Assembly (NCBI RefSeq): GCF_002741985.1
Contig: NZ_APHW01000111.1
Coordinates: 62,001 to 126,000 of the forward strand
DNA length: 64,000 nucleotides
Direction: 5' to 3'
DNA from: Vibrio rotiferianus CAIM 577 = LMG 21460
GTDB taxonomy: Bacteria; Pseudomonadota; Gammaproteobacteria; Enterobacterales; Vibrionaceae
Part shown: in pieces, positions 29,364 to 38,428 of the stretch
Layout of the letters: every line of letters starts with the position of its first letter
How positions within the stretch are numbered: position 1 is the stretch's first letter
Made by a program: the position numbers and the translations under genes
Notes under the pieces: generated by a model
The model's database searches: none
What the model was told of the DNA's origin: nothing
Seen by the model: the letters and a program-made list of their open reading frames with translations, nothing else

Positions 29364-29404
29364 TGTATTTTTAAATACTCACTTCTATCAAAAGTAGTGA
29401 GTAT
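29364..29404 (-). terminator. Probable terminator of the DUF3015-DUF4105 genes
   Basis: TACTCACT (29376-29383) and AGTGAGTA (29396-29403) form an 8-bp dyad that overlaps the stop codon of the DUF4105 gene. Reading on the minus strand it is followed by TTTAAAAATAC, a weak T tract. Confidence 0.45.
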
Positions 29405-31262
29405 AACTCATGCTAAGTTCACTGCCCTTATTATGCTTAACATTTAATCTCAAATCCCAGTCCATTGCATTCCCTAACCTGCTTTCCCAATCTATCAATA
29501 ATTTCTGTTTTGAATCAGCCCCTAAACTGGAAGCAGGCATCAACTTCAAATGTGTTTTCCAATATTCACTAGCGGTATACAACGCACCAAAGGTTATGTT
29601 TAGCTCTGAGTCTTTATAGTTTGATAGGTCGACATTCACTCCTGGCATGGCGTAAAAAGAAATGGCGCCATTGAGTTTGGCTGCCTTTCCTAGCGAGCCA
29701 AACCAACGAGCACGCTCGCAGTCATTGCAACTTAAGTCTTTCTGTTCAATCGTGAAACGCGTACTCCATGCAAATTGACTGTCTTCAAACAAGTCAACTT
29801 GTCGGATATTCAATGTCGAAACATTGAATACATCAAATTTATCTAACCAAATGTCTTGATTCGAAAACCTTACATTTCCATCAAAAAATGTGGCATTTGA
29901 ATCATTAAAACGAGAAGTCTCGAGATAAAGATAATCGTAATATGCGGCCCTAAAATTGAGTTGACCAAATCCACCCAATTCTGAGTTGTAGCCTGTAGAT
30001 AAACCTATTTTCATCGGGTTTTGTGCGAGATGTGGCGGTGCAGATTTGGACATTTCCCATTCCAAATCTAAAGCTGGCAGTTTAAGCCTTTCTTGCATCA
30101 GCTTAACTTTTCGACTTTTGGCAAGATTCGCTTCACTTTCACTGCCATCAACTATCGTTAGCTCATAATAGTCAAACATCACGTTTAGCACTCGGCTCTT
30201 CTCATAAGATGAGAGCTGGGCGTATGAATTGTTAGCAAAGAGCACTTTATCAATCGTCAAACTTTTAGCAGCTTCTTGCTCACGCCCCGTGAGTGCTAAA
30301 TATTTATCTTTAATGCGAGAGTACTTCGACTCTCTTTTGTCGATCGATTTCACTAAAGGTTGGTTGTTATGTTGCTTATTTGGCAGCGCCTTGAAGATAT
30401 CTAGAGGCATGTCCCAAGGTTGAACATTTTTGAGTAAAGGTTCTTCCAGAACAATGCTAATGAAACTAGCCATATAAGTCGCGCAGTTCCCATCTAAGAA
30501 GTAATAGCGAAACTCTTTGCCTTGCAACTCCCAAAGGTGAGATTCCAGTAATTTGAGCTCATCTTCCGTTAGGTTTAGTTCATATTCCCAAAGCTCACGC
30601 TGCTCTCCTTCAGCATACCCAAACTCATACCGATAATAATCCTCTTGGCTAAAACTCGCACTGTAGCCTCCCAAAAGTCCATAGGTCACATACTTGATTG
30701 GATTGTCTCTATGCCCCGTATTTGCACCAAAGTTAACGCTACTATCGAGTAGAGGTGTTTTTGAGCTGTAATATTGTCCTTCTTTGTTCAACTTCATCAA
30801 TAAATGACCAAAGAAAGACGCAGGGTTTCCCATATACCCCGTCACAAAAATCAAGCTAATCGAATCTAGTTGATTCTCTTCCTGCCAACCTTCGAGCTTT
30901 TCGCAGCGCACTTTTGGCGCAGAGAATTGAGTTCCTAATTGCTTTTTCAACCATAGATATCGTGCAGGGAAACGGCATTGAGCAAGCTCCTGATTTGTTC
31001 GATTGGCGTCGTTTTCAAATTCTCCTAATGTTGCAAGCAACTCCGCTTTTGGGTTCACGCGACCTTCAGGCGCAAAGAAAAACGCATCCGACTCAATCAA
31101 ACTTTCGCCCCTTTGAAAGTGTAGGAGCTTTAACCATTGAGGGTGGTTTCCTAGCTGTTCGACAATTGCAGCCTTTTGGCTATCGATAGGTGAAGCGCTA
31201 GCGTTAACAGGGAGAAAAGCAACAAAAGATAAGTAGGCAATAGATGACAAAGGTTTGAGCAT
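29388..31262 (-). CDS. DUF4105 (Lnb-like) exported protein with a beta-rich C-terminus
   Basis: 624 residues with a signal peptide (about 1-23, VNASAS). Residues 100-300 match DUF4105, the domain of the Gram-positive lipoprotein N-acyltransferase Lnb, with its conserved residues in place: His153 in FFGHLL and Cys260 in DGNCAT. The last 220 residues are rich in alternating strands and end in Phe, suggesting an outer-membrane barrel or barrel-like fold. Gram-negatives already have Lnt, so the role here is unknown. The DUF3015 gene just upstream is a likely partner. Confidence 0.78.
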   Translation of the reverse strand: MLKPLSSIAYLSFVAFLPVNASASPIDSQKAAIVEQLGNHPQWLKLLHFQRGESLIESDAFFFAPEGRVNPKAELLATLGEFENDANRTNQELAQCRFPARYLWLKKQLGTQFSAPKVRCEKLEGWQEENQLDSISLIFVTGYMGNPASFFGHLLMKLNKEGQYYSSKTPLLDSSVNFGANTGHRDNPIKYVTYGLLGGYSASFSQEDYYRYEFGYAEGEQRELWEYELNLTEDELKLLESHLWELQGKEFRYYFLDGNCATYMASFISIVLEEPLLKNVQPWDMPLDIFKALPNKQHNNQPLVKSIDKRESKYSRIKDKYLALTGREQEAAKSLTIDKVLFANNSYAQLSSYEKSRVLNVMFDYYELTIVDGSESEANLAKSRKVKLMQERLKLPALDLEWEMSKSAPPHLAQNPMKIGLSTGYNSELGGFGQLNFRAAYYDYLYLETSRFNDSNATFFDGNVRFSNQDIWLDKFDVFNVSTLNIRQVDLFEDSQFAWSTRFTIEQKDLSCNDCERARWFGSLGKAAKLNGAISFYAMPGVNVDLSNYKDSELNITFGALYTASEYWKTHLKLMPASSLGADSKQKLLIDWESRLGNAMDWDLRLNVKHNKGSELSMSYTHYF

Positions 31263-31291
31263 GGGGTCTAGTAAACTGCAATTATAAAAAG

Positions 31292-31320
31292 AAAAGGAGC
31301 GCTTTCGTGGCGCTCCTTTA
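31292..31320 (-). terminator. Terminator or attenuator after the DUF3015 gene
   Basis: AAAGGAGCGC (31293-31302) pairs with GCGCTCCTTT (31310-31319). On the minus strand it is followed by TCTTTTTATAAT. It separates the DUF3015 gene from the DUF4105 gene, which may give partial readthrough. Confidence 0.75.
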
Positions 31321-31336
31321 AAAAAGAAAGTAAACG

Positions 31337-31819
31337 CTATGCAACGTTACATTGATTTGCAAACTGGCTAACTTCTTTCACTACAACGTTGTAGTAGTTT
31401 TGCGCTTTCTCAGTTTGAGTAGAGCCTACATAGTTTGCATCTTGAATCATTTTGCCGAAATCCTGACGAATTCCATTAACGATTTCTGGGCGTACTGAGT
31501 TATCACACTCAAAGATATCTAGCATCGCCATCATATGTTCACCACTTCCCTGAACTGTATCCTGCTCGATTAGCGGGTAAGTATCATTAATAAATTTTGC
31601 TGCAGCCCAAAATGGGCCAGCACAGATTTCAGGCGTAGAAACATGTGAAGTCGTCGCCGTCGTTCCTAAATCCCAAACAATGTTGGTTGTTAGTGCAGGA
31701 AATCCTTTCAGAGTTGGGCCTGCAATCCAGTGACCTATACCACAGTCTTTCCAGAGGTTTGAAGCAAGAGAGGGCGTTGCGAATGCAATTAATACCACTG
31801 CAAGAAAAATTTTCTTCAT
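31337..31819 (-). CDS. DUF3015-family exported protein
   Basis: 160 residues from the ATG at 31819; an in-frame GTG nine bases upstream is less likely. The signal peptide (MKKIFLAVVLIAFA..., cleavage after SLA) is followed by the DUF3015 hallmark WKDCGIGHWI and the LTTNIVWDLGTTATTS segment. Four cysteines in the mature part suggest disulphides in the periplasm. It lies 74 bp upstream of the DUF4105 gene on the same strand. The two families may act together, but the function is unknown. Confidence 0.8.
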   Translation of the reverse strand: MKKIFLAVVLIAFATPSLASNLWKDCGIGHWIAGPTLKGFPALTTNIVWDLGTTATTSHVSTPEICAGPFWAAAKFINDTYPLIEQDTVQGSGEHMMAMLDIFECDNSVRPEIVNGIRQDFGKMIQDANYVGSTQTEKAQNYYNVVVKEVSQFANQCNVA

Positions 31820-32119
31820 ATTATCCACTACCGTATGATTTTTATAAAAAATTTTGAGTAATGAACTCTATTGAATCAATAAGATACAGTCAATTTATTT
31901 GTACAACGAATAACATATTCAGTGATATATGTGACAACAAGCCCCAAATACACTCCTAATTGCAAGTAATCTCATATAGAAAGTATCAGTCGTAATGTAT
32001 CGTTTACTTTCTTAGAAAAAAATTAATCACTTGATTAAATACTGATTAATTTTTCGTATGTCGCATGAGAAATCAGCGTCTTATAATTAATCAAATGTTG
32101 AATATCTTGAGAGAAGATT
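31820..32119. promoter_or_regulatory. Divergent promoter region with TetR-type half-sites
   Basis: This 300-bp AT-rich gap separates the DUF3015 gene (-) from tetR (+). Near tetR it holds four TTAATCA/TGATTAA half-sites: 32023-32029, 32032-32038, 32043-32049 and 32087-32093. The first two form a perfect inverted repeat with two bases between. They probably bind the TetR repressor of the RND operon. Confidence 0.5.
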
Positions 32120-32776
32120 GTGACGGAAGCTCATCGCAGGGCGGGAAGACCTACAGACAAAATCGATGCGCGGGAAAAACTCATTTTCCATGCGCGCGAA
32201 CTCTTCACCATTATGGCTTATGACAAGGTGTCAACTCGCCTAGTCGCACAGAAAGCTGGCGTGAATGTAGCGATGATTCGCTACTACTTCGGCAACAAAG
32301 AAGGCTTGTTTGAGACCATGTTGCGCGAAACCCTGTCGCCAATGCAAAAACAGATGCAAGCACTGGTAGCTGACAGCAACGAGCGAAACTTCTTCGATTT
32401 AATGCGTACTTACTACCGCGAAATGATCAAGGTGCCACAGTTTCCACGCTTGATTGCCCAAGTCATGCACATGCCCCCCTCCGAGACTCAACGCAAATTA
32501 CTCGAGAAAGTCTTCGCTGATATCAGCCAGCCAATGCAAGGCGTTCTCTTTGATAAGTTGGTCGAAAGCGGCGTTTTACGAAAAGACGCAGACCCTCAAC
32601 TTTGTCGCGTCTCTTATATCAGCTTAATGGTATTTCCTTTTATGGCACCACCTGCACTCCTAGCCATTCACGGTATCGAACTCTCAGAAGCCTTCTTGAA
32701 CCGATTATTCGAACACAACATACAACTGATGAAACATGGATTTTTAGACTCGGGCGACCAATATGAAAATGAATAA
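32120..32776 (+). CDS. TetR-family repressor of the RND operon
   Basis: 218 residues from a GTG start with GAGAGAAG just before it. The N-terminal helix-turn-helix is typical (VSTRLVAQKAGVNVAMIRYYFGNKEGLFETM). The C-terminal ligand-binding part is helical. The stop codon lies inside the start of the adaptor gene (14-bp overlap), so regulator and pump are one operon, presumably autorepressed and induced by a pump substrate. The half-sites at 32023-32093 are its probable operators. Confidence 0.88.
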   Translation: MTEAHRRAGRPTDKIDAREKLIFHARELFTIMAYDKVSTRLVAQKAGVNVAMIRYYFGNKEGLFETMLRETLSPMQKQMQALVADSNERNFFDLMRTYYREMIKVPQFPRLIAQVMHMPPSETQRKLLEKVFADISQPMQGVLFDKLVESGVLRKDADPQLCRVSYISLMVFPFMAPPALLAIHGIELSEAFLNRLFEHNIQLMKHGFLDSGDQYENE

Positions 32777-34091
32777 AAAATTGCTTTTCTTTCCTGCCCT
32801 TGCTGTTGGGGTCGTCATTCTGTTTTTGGCTATTAGCCTTAAGCCTGACTTGCCCGTAAAACCAGCGAGTGATCGTGCAAGATTGGTTGAAACCATCCCA
32901 CTGGAACTTAAAGCCATTGCTCCTATCGCTATCGGTTTTGGCAAAATTGCACCGAAAGTCGAGTGGAAAGCGATAGCAGAAGTATCCGGCAAGGTAGTTT
33001 ACCGCTACCCGCAACTGGAAAAAGGACAAGTGCTGCAAGCAGGAACGGAAATCTTGCGCATCGATCCACTCGATTACGAGTTAAAACTGGTTCAAGCTCA
33101 AGCTGACCTCAAGTCTGCACAAACCTCTCTGGCTAAGCTGAACCAAGAAGAAGCGAATCTCAAAAGTACACTAAAAATAGAGGCTAATCGTCTTGTTATC
33201 GCCAATAAAGAGTTGGAACGAAAACAAAACCTACGCAAGAAAGGCCTAACCTCCCAATCGGATGTGGACCAACAAGAACAAAGCGCACTCTCTCAACGCA
33301 AGGTAGTACTGGATATTGAAAACCAAATCGGATTAATGCCAGACGAAAAGCGTGTCGCAGAAGCCTTAGTGAAGGTCAATGCTTCAAAAGTGGATGAAGC
33401 GAAACGTTCGCTTGATAAAACCATTATCACCCTTCCTTACGACTTGCGTATTGCAGAAGTTGAAATTGAACAAAACCAAGTAGTTAACCTACAACAGACC
33501 ATGGTAACCGGGCATGGTATTGATGTCATGGAAGTGGAAGCTCAACTGTCCATTCATGACATGCAAACTTTGGCGGCGAGTATCGGTGAGTTTGTTCGTG
33601 ATGAATCTGGTATTCCACAACCTGATATGAATGCGATTCATGCCAACATTGAACTCAACAGCGGTAATCTTTCTGCAAGCTGGTCTGCTAAAGTTGCGCG
33701 CATCAGTGAAACCGTCGATCCAAGCCAAGCAACTGCTGGTGTGATTCTAGAGATTGAACAAGACTACCGTGCACTGAACCCAACCTCTGTTCCCCCATTG
33801 GTTAACGGCATGTTTGTTCGAGCCTTAATTGAGGGACAAGAAAACCCGAGTTGGGTCATACCGGAGCGTGCGCTTCATGGCGATAAGATTTACCTGATGG
33901 GCGATGATAATCGTCTGCAAGTCATGACGGTTGAAGTGCTATACCGCCGCAATAACCAAGTGGTGATTGATGGTGAACTTGAGCAAGGCCAGAAGCTGAT
34001 CATCAACGATTTGCTACCTGCGATTAACGGCATGCTGTTGAAAGAATCACCTGAACATTCAGAAGCCACTATTGAGGAGTCTGATTCATGA
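32763..34091 (+). CDS. RND efflux periplasmic adaptor
   Basis: 442 residues with an N-terminal membrane anchor (LLFFPALAVGVVILFLAISL) and no lipobox. HlyD-type features: barrel-sandwich halves around SGKVVYRYPQLEKGQVLQ and LDKTIITLPYDLRIAE with a long coiled-coil hairpin between (about residues 110-205). An in-frame ATG six bases later is an alternative start. It overlaps tetR upstream and the permease downstream (ATGA, four bases). No outer-membrane factor gene is present, so it must use a shared TolC-like channel. Confidence 0.88.
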   Translation: MKMNKKLLFFPALAVGVVILFLAISLKPDLPVKPASDRARLVETIPLELKAIAPIAIGFGKIAPKVEWKAIAEVSGKVVYRYPQLEKGQVLQAGTEILRIDPLDYELKLVQAQADLKSAQTSLAKLNQEEANLKSTLKIEANRLVIANKELERKQNLRKKGLTSQSDVDQQEQSALSQRKVVLDIENQIGLMPDEKRVAEALVKVNASKVDEAKRSLDKTIITLPYDLRIAEVEIEQNQVVNLQQTMVTGHGIDVMEVEAQLSIHDMQTLAASIGEFVRDESGIPQPDMNAIHANIELNSGNLSASWSAKVARISETVDPSQATAGVILEIEQDYRALNPTSVPPLVNGMFVRALIEGQENPSWVIPERALHGDKIYLMGDDNRLQVMTVEVLYRRNNQVVIDGELEQGQKLIINDLLPAINGMLLKESPEHSEATIEESDS

Positions 34092-37000
34092 TCCGATTCT
34101 TCGCCAAGCACCCTACAGCAGCCAATTTGCTAATGCTAACGCTGCTGATATTGGGGATTTCTTCACTTTCCACGATTAAGCGTGAAACCTTTCCTGAGTT
34201 TGATCCGCCCTACATCCTAGCTGGTGTGGTATACCCTGGCGCTTCCCCTCAAGAAGTCGAAGAAAGCATCTGTGTCCGAATGGAAGATGCTGTTGATGGA
34301 CTTGCCAACATTGAAGAAACTCAGTGTGAAGCAATTGAGGGCTCAGCACGTCTTATCTTAAAACTGAATGAAGAAGCCGACATCGGCCGTATGCTGGTCG
34401 ACGTTCAAACGCAGATCAACTCGATAAACGATTTCCCACAAGAAATTGAGTCTCCGGTGGTTCAAGAGCTCGACTGGAATGAGCCTGTTGTGGATGTCGC
34501 CATCACCGCAGATACCACATGGCCGGAGTTAAAAGCGTATGCTGAACAGCTTAAGCGCACGTTAAAGCTCGACTATGATGTATCTTTAGTCGATGTTGCC
34601 GGTTTCTCAGACCACCAATTCAGAGTAGAGTTAGATACCCAAGCCATTCGCCAACTTGGCTTGAGTGTTGGTGATATAGCGGAACAAATTGGTCGTCAAA
34701 ACGTCAAGTTACCAAGTGGTAATGTTGAAACGCCAGATAAGAACTTTCTGATCCGCTTTGACGAGCGCCGTGTGACGCCAGAGGAACTTGAGACCATCGT
34801 CGTGGGCTCTGGTCCAAATGGCTCGATCATCCGCTTAAGAGACATTGCGACGATTACCGATCGATTTGAATTGGACGAACAAAAAGTCCTCTTCGATGGC
34901 CACCCGTCTGCCCTACTAAAAGTCAGCAAAAACAAAGAAGACGATGCACTGCGCATTAAAGAACGTGTTGCTCAATTTGTCGAAGAACAACAAGCCATCG
35001 CGCCAGACGGTGTGATGCTACAAATGACCAATGACCTTTCATCCGTGCTTTGGGATCGCCTGACCATGATGGTCAAAAACGGTTGGCAGGGTATCATTTT
35101 GGTCTTCGCCACCATGTGGTTGTTCTTTAGTTTTCGCTACTCTTTTTGGGTCGCGGCTGGTTTGCCTGTTGCCTTCTTGGGTGGGTTATTTTTGATGGCG
35201 CAACTTGGCCTATCCATCAACATCATGTCTTTGGTTGGGTTACTCATGGCCATCGGTATCATGATGGATGATGCCATCGTTATTGCCGAATCGATTGCCG
35301 CTCACCTCGACCGAGGAGAAGAGATCGATGATGCCGTGATTAAAGGGGTGAAAAAGGTACTGCCGGGGGTTATCTCTTCCTTTTTAACTACGGTGTGTAT
35401 TTTCGGTAGCTTGTTATTCTTGCAAGGTGAAATGGGGGCGGTACTTAAAGCGGTTCCTCAAGTTCTGATCCTCGTATTGAGTTTAAGTTTGGTGGAAGCC
35501 TTCTTGATCTTACCTAACCACCTTTCTCACTCACTGCATAAGCAAAAACAAGAGAAGACGACACCAAAGTTCAAACAAAAGCTGCTCGCTTCTTTTGAAA
35601 ACTTCCGCAACACCACATTGGTCAATTCGGTAGATAAAGTAGTTGAATATCGCTATGCCTTTATGGGAGGTGTAATTACCTTGCTTCTTATCTCCGCCGC
35701 AACGTTAGTAGGTGGTTTGCTCAAGTTCCAACCTTTCCCTGAGTTGGATGGCGACATTGCAGAAGCGCGCATTATTCTTCCTCCGGGTTCTTCTCTATCT
35801 CAAACGGAAGCTGTCGTCGATAAGATCGTCGCTTCCGCTCAAAAGCTAGATAAAGAATGGACAGAGAAAGTGGAAGACGGCAACCCATTGGTTCTACATA
35901 TCACCAGTCAATTTAACGCTAACGCCGACGCAAATGAGTCCGGTCCTCATATTGCCACGGTACGTCTGGATTTGCTTGGCGCAGAGAGTCGTAACACACT
36001 CATCGATGAATTTATCGATGCATGGCGCGAAGACATTGGTGAACTTGCCGATCCTATCTCGTTGGTATTTAAACAACCGACCATGGGCCCGGGTGGACGA
36101 GCTATTGAAATTCGAGCGAAGCATGATGATCTGGATGCGCTCAAAGCAGCCTCTATCGACATTCAGCAATACTTGAATGAGTTTGACGGTGTGCATGGCG
36201 TGTTGGATGACATGCGTATGGGTAAAGAAGAAGTCTTGGTTAAACTGCGTCCGGGGGCGGAAGCTTATGGGATTAACGGCCAGCTCATCGCCAATCAATT
36301 GCGTGCGGCTTTCTTTGGCCAAACCGCAGACGAGATCCAAGTTGGGGTAGAAAACATTTCCATCGAAGTTCGCCTCGATAAAGCACAAGCGGGTGACTTA
36401 CAGCAATTGGCAAACTTCCCAATTATCTTGTCCGATGGCAGTCAAATTCCACTCGCAACCATTGCGACTTTGGATTTCCAACGTAACTACGTAAGAATCC
36501 AGCGCATTGATGGCTTGCGCACTGTGAGCGTATTCGGTGATATCGACAACACAAAAGCCAACTCGACCGCCATCATTCGTCAGTTCCAACAGGATGAAGC
36601 GCCAAAGCTTATGCAAAAGTATCCTGGCCTTCGCTTTGATTTTGAAGGCGAAGCCAAAGACACCGCCGAAACTGGCGCATCAATGGGTAAAGGCTTCTTA
36701 CTTGGTTTGTTTGGCGTGTTTGCGATTCTGAGTTACCAATTCCGCAGCTACCTAGAACCATTCGTGGTGATGCTCGCAATCCCGCTTGCCTTTATTGGCG
36801 TAGTGTGGGGACACATTCTGCTTGGCCACTCTTTGAGCATGCCGAGTATGATGGGCTTTGTGTCATTGGCAGGAATTGTGGTGAACGATTCAATTCTGTT
36901 GGTTCAGTACATACGCCACCATGTAGATGAAGGGGATAATGTGCATGACTCAGTAGTCAAAGCAAGTCGAGAGCGTTTTCGCGCCGTATTCCTTACATCG

Positions 37001-37189
37001 ATGACTACTGCAGCTGGTTTGCTCCCATTACTCACCGAAACCAGTTTGCAGGCACAGGTTATCCAACCTCTGGTGATCTCCATCGTGTTTGGTATCTTTG
37101 CTTCTACTCTGTTAGTTCTGTTTATGATCCCAGCGGCGTATGCCATTTTGGCCGACTTCGGATTAGTCCATAAACACGAAGAAATCTAA
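34088..37189 (+). CDS. RND efflux inner-membrane permease
   Basis: 1033 residues, a full AcrB-superfamily permease: N-terminal FAKHPTAANLLMLTLLILG, YPGASPQEVEESI, and the intact proton-relay pair in GIMMDDAIVIAES. The second membrane block repeats the pattern (SLAGIVVNDSILLVQYI). It is coupled to the adaptor by a 4-bp overlap and followed by a UUCG-loop terminator. Substrate unknown; multidrug or detergent export is usual for the family. Confidence 0.92.
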   Translation: MIRFFAKHPTAANLLMLTLLILGISSLSTIKRETFPEFDPPYILAGVVYPGASPQEVEESICVRMEDAVDGLANIEETQCEAIEGSARLILKLNEEADIGRMLVDVQTQINSINDFPQEIESPVVQELDWNEPVVDVAITADTTWPELKAYAEQLKRTLKLDYDVSLVDVAGFSDHQFRVELDTQAIRQLGLSVGDIAEQIGRQNVKLPSGNVETPDKNFLIRFDERRVTPEELETIVVGSGPNGSIIRLRDIATITDRFELDEQKVLFDGHPSALLKVSKNKEDDALRIKERVAQFVEEQQAIAPDGVMLQMTNDLSSVLWDRLTMMVKNGWQGIILVFATMWLFFSFRYSFWVAAGLPVAFLGGLFLMAQLGLSINIMSLVGLLMAIGIMMDDAIVIAESIAAHLDRGEEIDDAVIKGVKKVLPGVISSFLTTVCIFGSLLFLQGEMGAVLKAVPQVLILVLSLSLVEAFLILPNHLSHSLHKQKQEKTTPKFKQKLLASFENFRNTTLVNSVDKVVEYRYAFMGGVITLLLISAATLVGGLLKFQPFPELDGDIAEARIILPPGSSLSQTEAVVDKIVASAQKLDKEWTEKVEDGNPLVLHITSQFNANADANESGPHIATVRLDLLGAESRNTLIDEFIDAWREDIGELADPISLVFKQPTMGPGGRAIEIRAKHDDLDALKAASIDIQQYLNEFDGVHGVLDDMRMGKEEVLVKLRPGAEAYGINGQLIANQLRAAFFGQTADEIQVGVENISIEVRLDKAQAGDLQQLANFPIILSDGSQIPLATIATLDFQRNYVRIQRIDGLRTVSVFGDIDNTKANSTAIIRQFQQDEAPKLMQKYPGLRFDFEGEAKDTAETGASMGKGFLLGLFGVFAILSYQFRSYLEPFVVMLAIPLAFIGVVWGHILLGHSLSMPSMMGFVSLAGIVVNDSILLVQYIRHHVDEGDNVHDSVVKASRERFRAVFLTSMTTAAGLLPLLTETSLQAQVIQPLVISIVFGIFASTLLVLFMIPAAYAILADFGLVHKHEEI

Positions 37190-37221
37190 AACGGCTGATA
37201 AGTAAACTTATCAATATGGAC

Positions 37222-37250
37222 AAGAGCGGCTTCGGCCGCTCTTTTTGTTT
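37222..37250 (+). terminator. Terminator of the tetR-RND operon
   Basis: AAGAGCGGC and GCCGCTCTT close a TTCG tetraloop (37222-37243), followed by TTTGTTTT. Confidence 0.9.
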
Positions 37251-37499
37251 TCGGCAAATAGCGTTAAAAGCAACACAAACACTTAACAAAAGCATGGTTA
37301 TTATGTGGAATTAAGTGCAAATATGAACAGTTGAGAATGCAGTATGTCGAGTTTTATATAACCAATTCAAATGATAGGCATGGGGCTCATGATAAGTTTT
37401 ATTATCAAAAGCGGCATTTAGCACAGTAAAAATACACACAAACAACACATTCACAATCTGGACTAACGATAATGAAATCATTGATTGAAGAATTAACAT

Positions 37500-37672
37500 T
37501 TTAACAATGATTACAACAATGTTAACTTTAGCCCCGTTGGTCGCACTGGTGGTAAGCCTCTCACCAAGCCTATTGTCAGTATGATATGGACGTTCGACCA
37601 CCTCCAAAATGAATAGACACCAATTTGGTGCCCTTTTTTCGCCCGTGAAGGTATTCTTCGCGGGCTTTTTTC
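37500..37672 (+). ncRNA. Candidate small RNA ending at an orphan terminator
   Basis: A strong plus-strand terminator (37641-37672) has no gene ahead of it: the upstream RND operon already ends at 37250. A weaker hairpin (CACCA/TGGTG at 37618-37630, then CCC and six T) sits just before. Together they suggest a short untranslated transcript. The 5' end shown is a guess, since no good promoter was identified, and no known sRNA family was recognised. Confidence 0.25.
37641..37672 (+). terminator. Orphan Rho-independent terminator
   Basis: GCCCGTGAAG (37641-37650) pairs with CTTCGCGGGC (37656-37665) over ten base pairs with one wobble, then seven pyrimidines, mostly T. It faces plus only. Confidence 0.85.
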
Positions 37673-37740
37673 TATCTGCCATATTTTCTCTTAACCTTTA
37701 CCCCCAGCTTCTAGCTAAACTTCTTCAATTAGCAGGCATA

Positions 37741-37769
37741 AAAAAGCCAACCCAATTGATAGGTTGGCA
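37741..37769 (-). terminator. Terminator of the small exported-protein gene
   Basis: GCCAACC and GGTTGGC form the stem around an AATTGATA-type loop; on the minus strand six T follow. Confidence 0.75.
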
Positions 37770-37880
37770 AACAGAGCAACAAGGTTGACGCAGACTGCTC
37801 ACTAGCGCCACACTTGTATCGGATGCACTCTGGTTAATCACTCATCCTTGTGACTAACACGGAATCGTTGTGGTCAGAGG

Positions 37881-38147
37881 TTATGACTTGGTTGCCCCTG
37901 TCTTCTGGCATTTGATCTTTACCAGTTGAGCTTGTTGTTCTTTGATGTGTTTAACAATACGGTCATCGCGTTCATCAATTGCGTCCATGTTCATTTGTTC
38001 GATGTCCGCTACTGCCTCATGCTTCATTGTTGTAAATTCTTGACGTAGATCCGCACTCCACTCTTCTTTGTCTAGAGTGTTAGCAGCAGCGATTGGTGAT
38101 GACATTACAGCAATAAGACCTAGAGTAGATAGAAATACGCTTTGCAT
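37881..38147 (-). CDS. Small exported protein, unknown
   Basis: 88 residues from the ATG at 38147, which follows a strong TAAGGAGC ribosome site; a longer reading adds 16 residues without one. The signal peptide (MQSVFLSTLGLIAVMSSPIAAA) leaves a mature protein of about 65 residues that is charged, probably helical (DLRQEFTTMKHEAVADIEQM) and has one cysteine. No family recognised. It has its own terminator and a sigma-54-like promoter module nearly identical to the one upstream of the RND pair at 38429-42758, so a shared stress response is likely. Confidence 0.7.
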   Translation of the reverse strand: MQSVFLSTLGLIAVMSSPIAAANTLDKEEWSADLRQEFTTMKHEAVADIEQMNMDAIDERDDRIVKHIKEQQAQLVKIKCQKTGATKS

Positions 38148-38194
38148 AATAAGCTCCTTAAGGATTAGCAGTTCATTGGGTTGCACTTTATACA

Positions 38195-38241
38195 TTGCAC
38201 ATAGGATGCCAACTTTTTAAACCTTAAATATCAACAACTTA
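38195..38241 (-). promoter_or_regulatory. Sigma-54-like promoter module, copy 1
   Basis: On the minus strand TTGGCATCCTATGTGCAA (38195-38212) has GG and GC exactly ten bases apart, as in -24/-12 promoters. Eleven bases further upstream lies a shared box, read on plus as TTAAATATCAACAACTTA (38224-38241). The putative start is about 35 bases before the ATG of the small exported protein. Similarity to copy 2 continues to about 38310. Confidence 0.55.
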
Positions 38242-38387
38242 TGTTTTGGTTAATTTTCCCACCAACTGCTACATGGTGAATTTCACACACACAGTGTTAA
38301 ATTAACCAAGTAAATTTATGAATATTTAATCATTCACTCAACCTATAGTATAGAGAGTCTATTCCAGTTCGCTTAAGGCATAAAAAA

Positions 38388-38408
38388 AGCAGCCCGAAGG
38401 CTGCTTTA
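38388..38408 (-). terminator. Terminator of the third RND operon
   Basis: AGCAGCC, a CGAA loop and GGCTGCT at 38390-38407; on the minus strand seven T follow. Confidence 0.85.
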
Positions 38409-38428
38409 GATTTTCACTTTAGGTGAAA

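Larger units (their letters stand above)
37244..37880. other. Long intergenic region with a candidate RNA
   Basis: About 640 bp with no convincing protein gene. A 123-codon minus-strand ORF (37311-37682) runs through a terminator hairpin and is rejected. It holds an orphan plus-strand terminator at 37641-37672 and a minus-strand terminator near 37743-37768. Confidence 0.6.

Noticed and set aside
37311-37682. 123-codon minus-strand ORF in the 37.3 kb gap
   Set aside because: It runs through a strong terminator hairpin and has no plausible start signal.
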